Shown piece after piece: positions 27,204 to 36,774 of a DNA stretch of 64,000 nucleotides; the first letter of the stretch is position 1, and each line of letters begins with the position of its first letter. The notes beneath the pieces are model-generated. The model saw only the letters and a list, made by a program, of their open reading frames with translations. It ran no database searches and was not told where the DNA came from. Origin of the DNA: Nocardioides sp. zg-1230. GTDB taxonomy: Bacteria; Actinomycetota; Actinomycetes; Propionibacteriales; Nocardioidaceae. The position numbers and the translations under genes are program-made. The stretch spans positions 682,001 through 746,000 of the forward strand of contig NZ_JABJQZ010000004.1 of NCBI RefSeq assembly GCF_013155335.1, written 5' to 3'.

Positions 27204-28001
27204 GTGGCGAACGACGAGGTGCTGAACCGAGCGGGCGAAGTGAACGAGCTGTTCCGCACCATCGAGCTGACCGCCGAGACGGTCACCCGACCCGCTGGGC
27301 CACGCACGCCGACCGTGCACTCGTTCCTGCGGCATGTTCGCGCGAAGGGCCTGGACTGTGTCCCCGAGCCGGTTTCGCTGGACGGCGAGACCGACACGCT
27401 CCGCTTCATCGAGGGCGAGAGCGGCGGCGACGCGTGGCAGCACCAGCACGACGAGCACGGGCTCCGATCGGCGGCACACCTCCTGCGGCGCATCCACGAC
27501 GCCTCCTCTGACTGGGTCCCACCCGACTTCGCCGTCTACGCCGCACCAGGAGTCGAGGACGAGGACGTCTTCGTCCACGGCGACCCCGGCCCTTGGAACT
27601 TCGTCTGGCGGGACGGACAGGCTGTCGCGCTCATCGACTGGGACTTCCTCCATCGCGCGCCCAGGCTCAGCGACGTCGCGTACGCCCTCCAGTGGTTCGC
27701 CCCGTTCCGGGACGACCAGGCAGCCCTCGACTGGCACCACTTCCCGGAGATCCCCGATCGGCGAGCGCGCATCGAGGCATTCCTCGACGCCTACGGGACC
27801 CCGGCCGACTTCGACGTCGCTGACGCCGTCGTCCAGCGCATCCGCTACACCAGCGAGCACGTCCGGTTCCTCGCCGCCCAAGGACACGAACCCCAGAAGA
27901 CATGGGTCGCCGAGGGCAGCGTGGAGACAGAGGAACGTGCCGACATCGCATGGATCGAGGAGAACAGGTCGCTGTTCGGCCCCTGCGTCGTCGAGGGCTA
28001 G
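27204..28001 (+). CDS. Phosphotransferase (APH/choline kinase-like)
   Basis: 265 residues. The kinase core shows the Brenner motif FVHGDPGPWNFVW near residue 120 and the metal-binding ALIDWDFLHRAPRLSDVAYA near 140, as in aminoglycoside and macrolide phosphotransferases. The Lys/glycine-loop region at the N-terminus is weak, as is usual in these relatives. The substrate is unknown. The GTG at 27204 begins ANDEVLNRAGEV; a TTG at 27150 would add 18 unlikely residues. The stop overlaps the convergent SMR gene stop in the palindrome CTAG. Confidence 0.75.
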   Translation: MANDEVLNRAGEVNELFRTIELTAETVTRPAGPRTPTVHSFLRHVRAKGLDCVPEPVSLDGETDTLRFIEGESGGDAWQHQHDEHGLRSAAHLLRRIHDASSDWVPPDFAVYAAPGVEDEDVFVHGDPGPWNFVWRDGQAVALIDWDFLHRAPRLSDVAYALQWFAPFRDDQAALDWHHFPEIPDRRARIEAFLDAYGTPADFDVADAVVQRIRYTSEHVRFLAAQGHEPQKTWVAEGSVETEERADIAWIEENRSLFGPCVVEG

Positions 28002-28318
28002 CGGGCCGCGCCGATCTCCACGAGAAGCACGCCGCTGACGATGAGGGCGATACCGCCCATCATCACTGGCGTGAGGGGTTCATGGAAGAGGACCCTGGAG
28101 GCGACAGCGGTCAGGGCCACACCGGAGGCCGCCCAGATGCCGTAGGCGACACCGAGGCCGAGGCCCTCGTCGAGTGCCAGCGTCAGGAAGGTGAAGGCGA
28201 AGAGGTAGCCGACGGCCACGGCGGCGTAGTAGGCGCGTCGTCCACTCGCAGCCATGCGCAAGGAGATGGTTCCGCCGACCTCGAAGACGATGGCTCCTGC
28301 GAGGAACAGCCACTGCAT
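27998..28318 (-). CDS. SMR-family efflux protein (second subunit)
   Basis: 106 residues with four membrane helices. The essential membrane glutamate is Glu13 in GAIVFEVGGTISLR; AVAVGYLFAFTFLTLAL, LGVAYGIWAASGVALTAV and a final helix GGIALIVSGVLLVEIG follow the SMR pattern. It shares one base with the other SMR gene (TGATG), so the two form a heterodimer-type pair such as EbrAB or YkkCD. Such pairs export cationic compounds or guanidinium; which one is unknown here. Confidence 0.88.
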   Translation of the reverse strand: MQWLFLAGAIVFEVGGTISLRMAASGRRAYYAAVAVGYLFAFTFLTLALDEGLGLGVAYGIWAASGVALTAVASRVLFHEPLTPVMMGGIALIVSGVLLVEIGAAR

Positions 28319-28665
28319 CAGCGGGCTTCCTGGGTGTGCCGGTGGGCTTGCTGGGAGCCGATTTCGACGGTCAGGACGCCCGCCATGATGAGGACGACGC
28401 CGAGGCCCATGAGAGCGGTGAAGGCTTCGTCGAAGATCAGCGACGACATCAATGCGGTGGTGGCGACGCCGAGCGCAGCCCAGACACCGTAGGCGACACC
28501 AAGGGCCATGCCCTGGCGCAGGACGAGCGCGAGGAGTGTGAAGGAGGCGAGGTAGCCGACGGCCACGACGACGTAGAGCGCTGGATGGTCGAGTGCGCCC
28601 TTCAGGGACAGCGTGGCGGTGACCTCACAGAGGATGGCTGCCGCGAGCAGCAGCCACCTGGTCAC
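28318..28665 (-). CDS. SMR-family efflux protein (first subunit)
   Basis: 115 residues, four helices, with Glu14 in AAAILCEVTATLSLKGAL, then LGVAYGVWAALGVATTALMS. It has a longer hydrophilic tail (SQQAHRHTQEAR) than its partner, as one subunit of paired SMRs often has. The GTG at 28665 has GGAGAG upstream inside an 8-codon leader whose stop overlaps the start. Orientation is opposite to both neighbouring phosphotransferase genes. Confidence 0.88.
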   Translation of the reverse strand: MTRWLLLAAAILCEVTATLSLKGALDHPALYVVVAVGYLASFTLLALVLRQGMALGVAYGVWAALGVATTALMSSLIFDEAFTALMGLGVVLIMAGVLTVEIGSQQAHRHTQEAR

Positions 28666-28688
28666 GATCTCTCCTGGCGGTCAGGCAT
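28662..28688 (-). CDS. 8-residue leader peptide of the SMR operon
   Basis: ATG CCT GAC CGC CAG GAG AGA TCG TGA encodes MPDRQERS. The ATG is seven bases after the -10 TAGGCT, so a leaderless ribosome would start here. The stop TGA overlaps the GTG of the SMR gene (GTGA), and the CAGGAGAGA codons are also its ribosome-binding site. This arrangement would couple or attenuate SMR translation. Confidence 0.45.
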   Translation of the reverse strand: MPDRQERS

Positions 28689-28695
28689 GCCCCCG

Positions 28696-28701
28696 AGCCT
28701 A
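28696..28701 (-). promoter_or_regulatory. Leaderless -10 for SMR operon
   Basis: TAGGCT on the minus strand, seven bases before the ATG of the 8-codon leader at 28688. Confidence 0.5.
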
Positions 28702-28739
28702 GGTGCAGCGGCTGGCGAAGATCCGCGCCCTGCGTGCGC

Positions 28740-28745
28740 TAGGTT
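28740..28745 (+). promoter_or_regulatory. Leaderless -10 for phosphotransferase at 28753
   Basis: TAGGTT, seven bases before the ATG. Confidence 0.55.
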
Positions 28746-28752
28746 CGCGCGC

Positions 28753-29682
28753 ATGGACGGTTCCACCGTGGCGGGCTGGCAGCCGGAGCCGGGCTGGCAG
28801 CGGCTGCCGGGGTCCGGTCCCGCGACCGTGGGCCTGTGGTCCGCCACTCACCAGGGACGCGACGTGGTCGTGAAGCGGCTGCAGGCTCCCGACCTGCGCG
28901 ACGCGCCCGGGGTGCTGGCGCCGGGCGACGTGAATTACTGGCGGCGGGCCGCCGACGTCGCGCTGAGTGGGGTGGTGGCCGACGCGCCGGGGCTGCGCGA
29001 GGCGCCCGTCGTACGGGTCGACGAGGACGAGGAAGGCATCACCCTGGTCCACGAGCGCGTCGAGACCCAGGACCCGCCGGGGTTGTGGCTGGCGGCCTGC
29101 CTCGGGCGCTTCGCCGCCGTCGACCTGGGCGGGCACCCGTGGCTGGCCCGCGACCAGCTGCGCAGCAGGCTGCGCCTCGTCGAGCGCAGGGGAGGCTGGC
29201 GCACCCTGGCCCGCACGCCGGTGTCCGACATCGCCGATCACCTCTGGTCACGTCGCGAGAAGTGGCTCGACCGCTGCGACGCCCTCCCGCAGGTGGCGCA
29301 GCACGGCGACCCGTCGGCGGCCAACATCCCCGGCCGGCACGGTGACGGAGCCGTGGCGATCGACTGGGCGCACCTCGGCCGGGGGCCGGTCGGCGCCGAC
29401 CTCGGCTACCTGTCGCTGGCGACCCGGGAGGACGTCGAGCCGCTTGTGGAGGCGTACGTCGCCGCGCTGCCCGCGGGCCTCGCGGATCGCGCCGCCGTGG
29501 TGACCGGCGCCCGCGTCATGGCCGTCTACACCGCCCTGACCCGCCTGGACTGGGCGCTGGCGCGGGTCGCGGACGGGGAGGGAGCGCTGGCCGGGAAGTT
29601 CCGCCACCCCAGCGTGGCGCCGTACATCCGCTCGATGCAGCGCCAGGTAGGGCAGATCGAGGCGCTGCTCGAGGACCGCTGA
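28753..29682 (+). CDS. Phosphotransferase (APH-like)
   Basis: 309 residues. An N-terminal lobe with VGLWSATHQGRDVVVKRL carries the ATP-binding Lys, which is clearer than in the protein at 27204. The catalytic region is VAQHGDPSAANIPGRHGDG near residue 180 and VAIDWAHLGRGPVGADLGYL near 200, which is the Brenner motif and the metal Asp. Substrate unknown. Divergent from the SMR pair, each with its own leaderless promoter. It converges on the zinc peptidase gene with a 16-base gap. Confidence 0.78.
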   Translation: MDGSTVAGWQPEPGWQRLPGSGPATVGLWSATHQGRDVVVKRLQAPDLRDAPGVLAPGDVNYWRRAADVALSGVVADAPGLREAPVVRVDEDEEGITLVHERVETQDPPGLWLAACLGRFAAVDLGGHPWLARDQLRSRLRLVERRGGWRTLARTPVSDIADHLWSRREKWLDRCDALPQVAQHGDPSAANIPGRHGDGAVAIDWAHLGRGPVGADLGYLSLATREDVEPLVEAYVAALPAGLADRAAVVTGARVMAVYTALTRLDWALARVADGEGALAGKFRHPSVAPYIRSMQRQVGQIEALLEDR

Positions 29683-29698
29683 ACCCGTCGGGTGAGGC

Positions 29699-30622
29699 TC
29701 AGAGCGACGAGGCGGAGAAGGTGTCGCAGGCCTCGAGGGTGCCCTCCTGGTAGCCCCGGGTGAACCACGCCATCCGCTGCTCCGACGAGCCGTGGGTCCA
29801 GCCCTCGGGGTCGACGCCCTGCCCGGACTTCTGCTGGATCCGGTCGTCGCCGACCGCCTTGGCCGAGTCGAGGGCCTCCGCGATGTCTCCCTCGTCGAGC
29901 GTGATCAGCTCGCTGTCCTCGGCGTGGGCGGTCCACATGCCGGCGTAGCAGTCGGCCTGGAGCTCGAGGCGTACGGCGTCGGAGTTGGGCCCCTGCTGGG
30001 TGCGGACCTGCCCCATGGTGCCCATCAGGTTCTGGACGTGGTGGCCGTACTCGTGGGCGAGCACGTAGGGCTCGACGAAGTCGCCGCCCTGGCCCCCGAG
30101 CTGGCCCTCGAGCACGTCGGCGAAGAAGGTGGTGTCGAGGTAGATCTGCTGGTCGGCCGGGCAGTAGAACGGTCCGACCTGCGAGGTCGCCTGGCCGCAG
30201 CCGGTGTTGACGCCGCCGCTGAAGGTGATGGTCTGGGCGGGCGCAAGCTCGGCGCCGGCCTGCTCGGGCAGCGTGGCGCCCCAGTACTGCTCAAGGGAGA
30301 GCAGCACCGCCTTGCGGGCGCAGTCCGCATCCTCGTTGGCGTCGGCTCCGGTGCGGCAGTTGGCGTAGCGCTCGCTGTCCTGCTCGATGCCCGCGGGGGT
30401 CCCGCCCTGGCCGGTCGGGTCGATCCCGGTCCCGCCGCCGCCGCCACCGCCGACGCACTGGGTCAGCACCACGAACAGGATGATGATGAGGATGCCGCCG
30501 ATGCCGCCGCCGGCTCGGGTGCCGCCGGGCAGCGGCATCCGCATCGGGCCGCCGCCACCGCCGCCGCGGCCCGCGTCGCTGACCCGGCCTCCGCTGATGT
30601 CGGCTCTCGGGTTGAAGCGCAT
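29699..30622 (-). CDS. Neutral zinc metallopeptidase (YpfJ-like)
   Basis: 307 residues. A Gly/Arg-rich N-terminus is followed by one membrane helix GGILIIILFVVLTQCV (42-57), a Gly-rich linker and a peptidase domain. The active site is His190-Glu191-x-x-His194 in VLAHEYGHHVQNLMG; the further ligand is in LELQADCYAGMW. Four cysteines in the outer domain could form disulfides. The family is DUF/YpfJ-type putative neutral zinc peptidases. The ATG at 30622 follows AAAGGCAAC; the upstream ATG at 30646 is less likely. Confidence 0.9.
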   Translation of the reverse strand: MRFNPRADISGGRVSDAGRGGGGGGPMRMPLPGGTRAGGGIGGILIIILFVVLTQCVGGGGGGGTGIDPTGQGGTPAGIEQDSERYANCRTGADANEDADCARKAVLLSLEQYWGATLPEQAGAELAPAQTITFSGGVNTGCGQATSQVGPFYCPADQQIYLDTTFFADVLEGQLGGQGGDFVEPYVLAHEYGHHVQNLMGTMGQVRTQQGPNSDAVRLELQADCYAGMWTAHAEDSELITLDEGDIAEALDSAKAVGDDRIQQKSGQGVDPEGWTHGSSEQRMAWFTRGYQEGTLEACDTFSASSL

Positions 30623-30717
30623 GGGTGTTGCCTTTCCGCAGGTCATGACGGTCGGAGCGACCTCGTGGGCAGGTTAGCGCGTGCGTCGCCGATGGGGCTC
30701 TCGCCTCCACCCCTTCG

Positions 30718-30723
30718 TAGGAT
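30718..30723 (+). promoter_or_regulatory. Leaderless -10 for ABC-F gene
   Basis: TAGGAT, eight bases before the ATG at 30732. Confidence 0.5.
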
Positions 30724-30731
30724 GTCGCCCG

Positions 30732-32330
<1,599 letters not shown>

Positions 32331-32331
32331 T

Positions 32332-32343
32332 TACTGACCAGTA
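32332..32343 (+). promoter_or_regulatory. Candidate operator of the enoyl-CoA hydratase gene
   Basis: TACTG-AC-CAGTA is a perfect short palindrome lying just upstream of and touching the -10 region (32345). It resembles sites of TetR-type regulators of fatty-acid degradation; the regulator is not in the window. Confidence 0.4.
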
Positions 32344-32344
32344 G

Positions 32345-32350
32345 TACGCT
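32345..32350 (+). promoter_or_regulatory. Leaderless -10 for enoyl-CoA hydratase
   Basis: TACGCT, six bases before the ATG at 32357. Confidence 0.5.
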
Positions 32351-32356
32351 GCGGCC

Positions 32357-33142
32357 ATGACTCCCGAAGAGCTCGCCGCGGTCGGCCTCCGCCTCGACGT
32401 GGACGGCGCGGTCGCCACGATCACCCTCGACCGCCCCGAGGTCCGCAACGCGCAGACGCCCGCCATGTGGCTGGCGCTCGCCGAGGTCGGTGCCGCCCTT
32501 CCCGACGACGTACGTGTGGTGGTGGTGCAAGGGGAGGGCGAGACCTTCTCCGCCGGCCTCGACCGCGCCATGCTCGACCCGGCCAACGCCGGGGAGGGGA
32601 CGGTCCTGGGCCTGCTGGCCCTGAGCGACGAGGAGGCCTCGGCCCGGATCGAGGAGTTCCAGCGCGGCTTCACGTGGCTGCGCGACCCGCGGTTCGTCTC
32701 GATCGCCAAGGTCCGCGGGTACGCCATCGGCGCCGGGTTCCAGCTGGCCCTCGCGTGCGACCTCCGGGTGGTCGCCGACGACGCGAAGCTCTCGATGAAG
32801 GAGTCCGCCCTCGGCCTGGTGCCCGACCTCACCGGCACCAAGCCGCTGGTCGAGCACGTCGGCTACGCCAGGGCGCTGGAGATCTGCGCGACCGCGCGCG
32901 TGGTGCCGGGGGAGGAGGCCGTCCGCATCGGCCTCGCCACTACCTGTGTGCCCGCGGCCGAGCTCGACGCAGCCGTCGCCGACCTCGCGGCAGCGATGTG
33001 CGCGCCCATGGCGGGCGTCGTCCCGGAGACCAAGAGGCTGCTGCAGGGAGCCGCTGACCGCGACCTCGCCGAGCAGCGGCGCCTCGAGCGGGAGGCGCAG
33101 GTACGCCGCTTCCGCGCCGTCGCCGCGGCCTTCGCGGGCTGA
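32357..33142 (+). CDS. Enoyl-CoA hydratase/isomerase family protein
   Basis: 261 residues of crotonase fold. LDRPEVRNAQTPAMWLALAE matches the N-terminal signature, and GETFSAGLD and RGYAIGAGFQLALACDLRVV supply the oxyanion-hole region. The first catalytic Glu of true hydratases is a Gln here (GFQLAL), while the second is kept in KESALGLVPDLTGT. The reaction may therefore be isomerisation or another crotonase reaction. Likely in fatty-acid or aromatic CoA degradation. The gene stands alone with an operator-like palindrome at its promoter. Confidence 0.85.
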   Translation: MTPEELAAVGLRLDVDGAVATITLDRPEVRNAQTPAMWLALAEVGAALPDDVRVVVVQGEGETFSAGLDRAMLDPANAGEGTVLGLLALSDEEASARIEEFQRGFTWLRDPRFVSIAKVRGYAIGAGFQLALACDLRVVADDAKLSMKESALGLVPDLTGTKPLVEHVGYARALEICATARVVPGEEAVRIGLATTCVPAAELDAAVADLAAAMCAPMAGVVPETKRLLQGAADRDLAEQRRLEREAQVRRFRAVAAAFAG

Positions 33143-33149
33143 GGAACAA

Positions 33150-33185
33150 TGAGGTCCCGCCGGTGGTTCACGGTGATGGACCTCA
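33150..33185 (+). promoter_or_regulatory. Inverted repeat directly before the ribosome-binding site of the ABC exporter
   Basis: 8-bp arms TGAGGTCC (33150-33157) and GGACCTCA (33178-33185) with 20 bases between. The second arm touches the AGGAGGAG site (33186 onward). It may be an operator or an RNA hairpin that affects translation. Confidence 0.35.
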
Positions 33186-33197
33186 GGAGGAGCAGGC

Positions 33198-35087
33198 ATG
33201 TCGATGGGACCGGGCGCAGGTGGCCCCCCGTGGCGGCACCTGCGCAGTGACCGGAGCGTCGTCGACAGCAAGATCGAACGCCGCACGCTGCGCCGGGTGC
33301 TCAGCTTCGCGCGCCCGCACCGGCGGCTGATCGCTGCGTTCCTCGGGGTGACGGTGGTCGACGCGGCGCTGGTCGTGGTGCCGCCGCTCCTGCTCAAGGC
33401 GATCATCGACGACGCCGTGAGCACGGGTGACACGGCGATGGTGATCTGGCTCGCCCTCGTCGTCGCGCTGGTGGCCGTCGTGGACGCCGGCTTCGGCCTC
33501 ATCACGGGCTGGCTGTCGAGCCGGATCGGTGAGGGGCTGATCTACGACCTCCGCACCCGCGTCTTCGCGCACGTGCAGCGGCAGTCGCTCGCCTTCTTCA
33601 CCCGCACCCAGACCGGCGCGCTCGTCAGCCGTCTCAACAACGACGTCATCGGCGCGCAGCGAGCGTTCACCTCGACGTTGCAGGGCACGGTCTCCAACAT
33701 CATCGCGGCCGTCGTCGTGGGCGTGACGATGCTGTTCCTCAGCTGGCCGGTGACGGTGCTCTGCCTGGCGCTCTTCCCGATCCTGCTGATCGCCTCGCGG
33801 CTCGTGGGCAACCGCCTCGCCGACCTCTCGCGCCAGCAGATGGACGGCAACGCCGACCTCGGCAACGCCATGACCGAGCGCTTCAACGTCGGCGGCGCCA
33901 TGCTCCTCAAGCTCTTCGGACGCCGCGAGGCCGAGGACGTCGCGTACGCCCATAAGGCCGCGGTCGTGCGCGACCTCGGGGTGCGGATCTCGCTGCTCAC
34001 CCGCATCTTCTTCGCCGCGATGACGCTCGTGCCGGCGCTGGCGACCGCGCTCGTGTACGGCATCGGTGGCTGGCTGGCCATCCGCGGCGACCTCTCGGTC
34101 GGCACCATCGTCGCGCTCGGCGTGCTGCTGACCCGGCTGCTGGGGCCGCTGCAAGGCCTGTCCAACGTGCGCATCGACGTGATGACGGCACTGGTCAGCT
34201 TCGACCGCGTCTTCGAGGTCCTCGACCTGCCGTCCCTCATCCAGGAGAAGCCCGACGCCGTCGCGCTCGCCCCGTCGGCCTCCCGCCTGGAGTTCGACCA
34301 CGTGGCGTTCACCTACCCGCGCGCCGACGAGATCTCCCTCGCCTCGCTCGAGACCGTCGCCCGCAGCGAGTCCCGCGACACCGGGCAGGTGCTCCACGAC
34401 GTCACCTTCACCGCCGAGCCCGGCCAGATGGTCGCCCTCGTCGGCCCCTCGGGCGCCGGCAAGACGACGGTCACGCACCTCGTCGCCCGGCTCTACGACG
34501 TCGAGTCCGGTGCCGTGCGCGTCGGCGGGCACGACGTGCGCGACGTCACGCTCCAGTCGCTGGAGGACGTGGTCGGCTACGTCACCCAGGACGCCCACAT
34601 GTTCCACGACACGATCCGCGCCAACCTGCTCTACGCCCGCCCCGCCGCGTCGGAGGCCGACGTGTGGGCCGCGCTCGAGGCCGCGCAGATCGCGTCCCTC
34701 GTGCGGTCGCTGCCCGACGGGCTCGACACGGTCGTCGGCGACCGCGGCTACCGCCTCAGCGGGGGAGAGCGGCAGCGGCTCGCGATCGCCCGCCTGCTGC
34801 TCAAGGCGCCCGCCATCGTCGTCCTCGACGAGGCCACCGCCCACCTCGACAGCGAGTCCGAGGCCGCCGTCCAGCAGGCGCTCGACGCCGCGCTCGAGGG
34901 ACGTACGTCGCTGGTCATCGCGCACCGGCTCTCCACGGTCCGCAACGCCGACCTGATCCTCGTCCTCGACGACGGCCGCGTCGTCCAGCAGGGCACCCAC
35001 GCCGAGCTGCTCGCCATTGGCGGCCTCTACGCCACCCTCCACGCCACGCAGTTCCGTGAGGATCGGTCCGAGGTCGTCCCCGGCTAG
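33198..35087 (+). CDS. ABC exporter, fused membrane and ATPase domains
   Basis: 629 residues. The N-terminal half has six membrane helices of the type I exporter fold (about 40-330); the C-terminal half is the ATPase: Walker A GPSGAGKTTV near 420, Q-loop VTQDAHMF, signature LSGGERQRLAIARLL near 520, Walker B IVVLDEATAHLD and switch VIAHRLSTV. An insertion SLASLETVARSESRDTG (about 380-395) lengthens the ATPase front. Half-transporter, acting as a dimer; substrate probably a lipid or drug. Start ATG with AGGAGGAG. Its TAG stop forms part of the next promoter. Confidence 0.92.
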   Translation: MSMGPGAGGPPWRHLRSDRSVVDSKIERRTLRRVLSFARPHRRLIAAFLGVTVVDAALVVVPPLLLKAIIDDAVSTGDTAMVIWLALVVALVAVVDAGFGLITGWLSSRIGEGLIYDLRTRVFAHVQRQSLAFFTRTQTGALVSRLNNDVIGAQRAFTSTLQGTVSNIIAAVVVGVTMLFLSWPVTVLCLALFPILLIASRLVGNRLADLSRQQMDGNADLGNAMTERFNVGGAMLLKLFGRREAEDVAYAHKAAVVRDLGVRISLLTRIFFAAMTLVPALATALVYGIGGWLAIRGDLSVGTIVALGVLLTRLLGPLQGLSNVRIDVMTALVSFDRVFEVLDLPSLIQEKPDAVALAPSASRLEFDHVAFTYPRADEISLASLETVARSESRDTGQVLHDVTFTAEPGQMVALVGPSGAGKTTVTHLVARLYDVESGAVRVGGHDVRDVTLQSLEDVVGYVTQDAHMFHDTIRANLLYARPAASEADVWAALEAAQIASLVRSLPDGLDTVVGDRGYRLSGGERQRLAIARLLLKAPAIVVLDEATAHLDSESEAAVQQALDAALEGRTSLVIAHRLSTVRNADLILVLDDGRVVQQGTHAELLAIGGLYATLHATQFREDRSEVVPG

Positions 35088-35090
35088 GGT
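35085..35090 (+). promoter_or_regulatory. Leaderless -10 for SDR gene
   Basis: TAGGGT, six bases before the ATG at 35097. Its first three bases are the stop codon of the ABC exporter gene. Confidence 0.55.
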
Positions 35091-35096
35091 CGAGGA

Positions 35097-35867
35097 ATGG
35101 ACCTGCAGCTGGCCGATCGCGTCTTCATCGTCACCGGCGGGGCCCGCGGGCTCGGTCGGGCGACCGCAGACGTGCTGGTCGCCGAGGGCGCGCGCGTCGT
35201 GCTGTCCGGTCGCTCGCAGGAGTCGCTCGACGAGGCGACCGCCGCGCTGGACGAGGTCGCGGGCCGCCGCGCCGCGGTCGGTGTCGTGGCCGACAACGCC
35301 GATCGCGAGACGCCGCGCCGGCTGCTCGCGGCCGCGGACGACGCGTTCGGCCGCGTGGACGGCGCGCTGATCAGCGTCGGCGGCCCGCCCAAGGGGCCGG
35401 TCGCCGAGATATCCGACGAGCAGTGGAGCGCGGCCTTCGAGTCGGTGTTCCTCGGCGCCGTGCGCCTGGCGCGGGAGCTCGGCGCCGCCCTTCCGGCCGG
35501 CGGGTCGCTGGGCCTCGTGCTGTCCTCGAGCGTGCGGGCGCCACTGCCGGAGATGGCGATCTCCAACGGCCTGCGCCCGGGCCTGGCGATGGTGGCCAAG
35601 ACGCTGGCAGACGAGCTCGGCCCGCGCGGCGTACGCGTCAACGGGTTCCTGCCGGGCCGGATCGCGACCGAGCGCGTCGCGGAGCTGGACGCCTCGACCG
35701 GGGACCCCGAAGCGGCCCGGCAGGCCGCCGTGGCGACCATCCCGCTCGGTCGCTACGGCGACCCCGCGGAGTTCGGGGCGGTCGCTGCGTTCGTGCTGTC
35801 GCCGGCGGCGTCATTCCTGACGGGCGTGATGCTCCCGGTCGACGGTGGTCTGCTCCGCGCCCTTTGA
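35097..35867 (+). CDS. SDR-fold protein with altered active site
   Basis: 256 residues. The NAD(P)-binding TGGARGLGRA (13-22) and the C-terminal [10 protein letters not shown] are standard, but the catalytic Tyr-x3-Lys is missing: after SSS (143-145) the aligned segment is Ser156-Asn-Gly-Leu-Arg160. The usual Asn-Asn-Ala-Gly is ISVGGPPKG. A subgroup of SDR proteins has this Ser/Arg replacement, so it may catalyse another reaction or only bind. The 3' end overlaps the convergent SURF1 gene by 57 bases, which is unusually long. Confidence 0.85.
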   Translation: MDLQLADRVFIVTGGARGLGRATADVLVAEGARVVLSGRSQESLDEATAALDEVAGRRAAVGVVADNADRETPRRLLAAADDAFGRVDGALISVGGPPKGPVAEISDEQWSAAFESVFLGAVRLARELGAALPAGGSLGLVLSSSVRAPLPEMAISNGLRPGLAMVAKTLADELGPRGVRVNGFLPGRIATERVAELDASTGDPEAARQAAVATIPLGRYGDPAEFGAVAAFVLSPAASFLTGVMLPVDGGLLRAL

Positions 35868-36704
35868 TTCGTCTGCGGCGTCGTCCGGAGCGTCGTCCGG
35901 GGCGAGCCGCTCGCGCCACGTACGTCGTCGGGGCCGCGCCGGCTCGGGGTCAGGCGCTGCCTGGTTGCCCCAGGGCCCGCGACCGCCGCGCCACTCGTCG
36001 TAGATGAGGAAGAAGAAGCCGAAGATCGCCAGGGCGCCGAAGAACCACCACTGCAGCCCGTAGAAGAAGTGCGGGCCCTCGTCGAGCTCGGGGAGCTCCA
36101 CCGGCTCCAACGGAGTCGCGGGTTCGGGCGACTCGGACCGGAGGTCCACCCAGCCACCGAGCACCTCGCGCCCCAGTGCCTCGCCGATCTGCTCGCTGTC
36201 GATGGCGCGGGTCGACTGGTCGGTGACCGCGGTGCTGTCGCCCTCGGCGTCGCGGCGCACCCAGCCGGTGATGTCGACCTCGCCGTCGGGCGGGGCGGGC
36301 ACGTCGGCGGTCGACGCGCCGCGGTTGTCGGTCGCGAACCAGCCGCGGTCGACCAGCAGGCTCGTGCCGTCGGCGAGCTCGAGGGGGACCACCACGTCGA
36401 CGCCGGCCGCACCCTCGCGGGTGCGGTAGCGCACGATCACGGTGTCCTCGACGGCGTAGGTCCCAGTGGCCTCGACGATGCGCCACTCGTCGGCCGCGAC
36501 CACCGGCCGTCCCGGCGCCAGGACGTCCGTCACGGGGTCGGCGCCGGCCTTCTCGTTGCGCTCGATGATCTCGTTGCGCTCCTGGCGGTCCGCGAGCCGG
36601 TGGAACTGCCACTCACCGAGCCGCCAGGCGACCCACGCCAGGAAGACGACCACGAGCGCGAAGGCGATCCAGCGGCGCGAGACCAGGAACCGCAGCTTGT
36701 GCAC
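35811..36704 (-). CDS. SURF1 family cytochrome oxidase biogenesis protein
   Basis: 297 residues. An N-terminal membrane helix [21 protein letters not shown] and a C-terminal helix near 215-240 ([20 protein letters not shown]) enclose an outer domain with [19 protein letters not shown] and [11 protein letters not shown], the SURF1 signatures. SURF1 helps insert heme A into cytochrome oxidase, so it belongs functionally to ctaA/ctaB although 27 kb away. The acidic tail after 245 is not conserved and overlaps the SDR gene. The GTG start lies six bases after TAACCT. Confidence 0.92.
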   Translation of the reverse strand: MHKLRFLVSRRWIAFALVVVFLAWVAWRLGEWQFHRLADRQERNEIIERNEKAGADPVTDVLAPGRPVVAADEWRIVEATGTYAVEDTVIVRYRTREGAAGVDVVVPLELADGTSLLVDRGWFATDNRGASTADVPAPPDGEVDITGWVRRDAEGDSTAVTDQSTRAIDSEQIGEALGREVLGGWVDLRSESPEPATPLEPVELPELDEGPHFFYGLQWWFFGALAIFGFFFLIYDEWRGGRGPWGNQAAPDPEPARPRRRTWRERLAPDDAPDDAADESKGAEQTTVDREHHARQE

Positions 36705-36710
36705 CCGGCG

Positions 36711-36716
36711 AGGTTA
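36711..36716 (-). promoter_or_regulatory. Leaderless -10 for SURF1 gene
   Basis: TAACCT on the minus strand, six bases before the GTG at 36704; back to back with the moaA promoter. Confidence 0.55.
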
Positions 36717-36761
36717 TCCGCCCAGTCCTGAGCGTCCGGCGGGTGGTGCAGCCCCCGTCGT

Positions 36762-36767
36762 TAGACT
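36762..36767 (+). promoter_or_regulatory. Leaderless -10 for moaA
   Basis: TAGACT, seven bases before the GTG at 36775. Confidence 0.55.
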
Positions 36768-36774
36768 TGTGACC

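Noticed and set aside
27204-29682. An antibiotic-resistance island made of two phosphotransferases and paired SMR pumps
   Set aside because: The genes have native base composition, separate promoters and opposite orientations, and there are no integrase, transposase or attachment sites; such relatives are also common housekeeping genes.
30380-30480. Simple-sequence repeat in the zinc peptidase gene
   Set aside because: Runs of CCGCCG are codons of the poly-Gly linker after the membrane helix.
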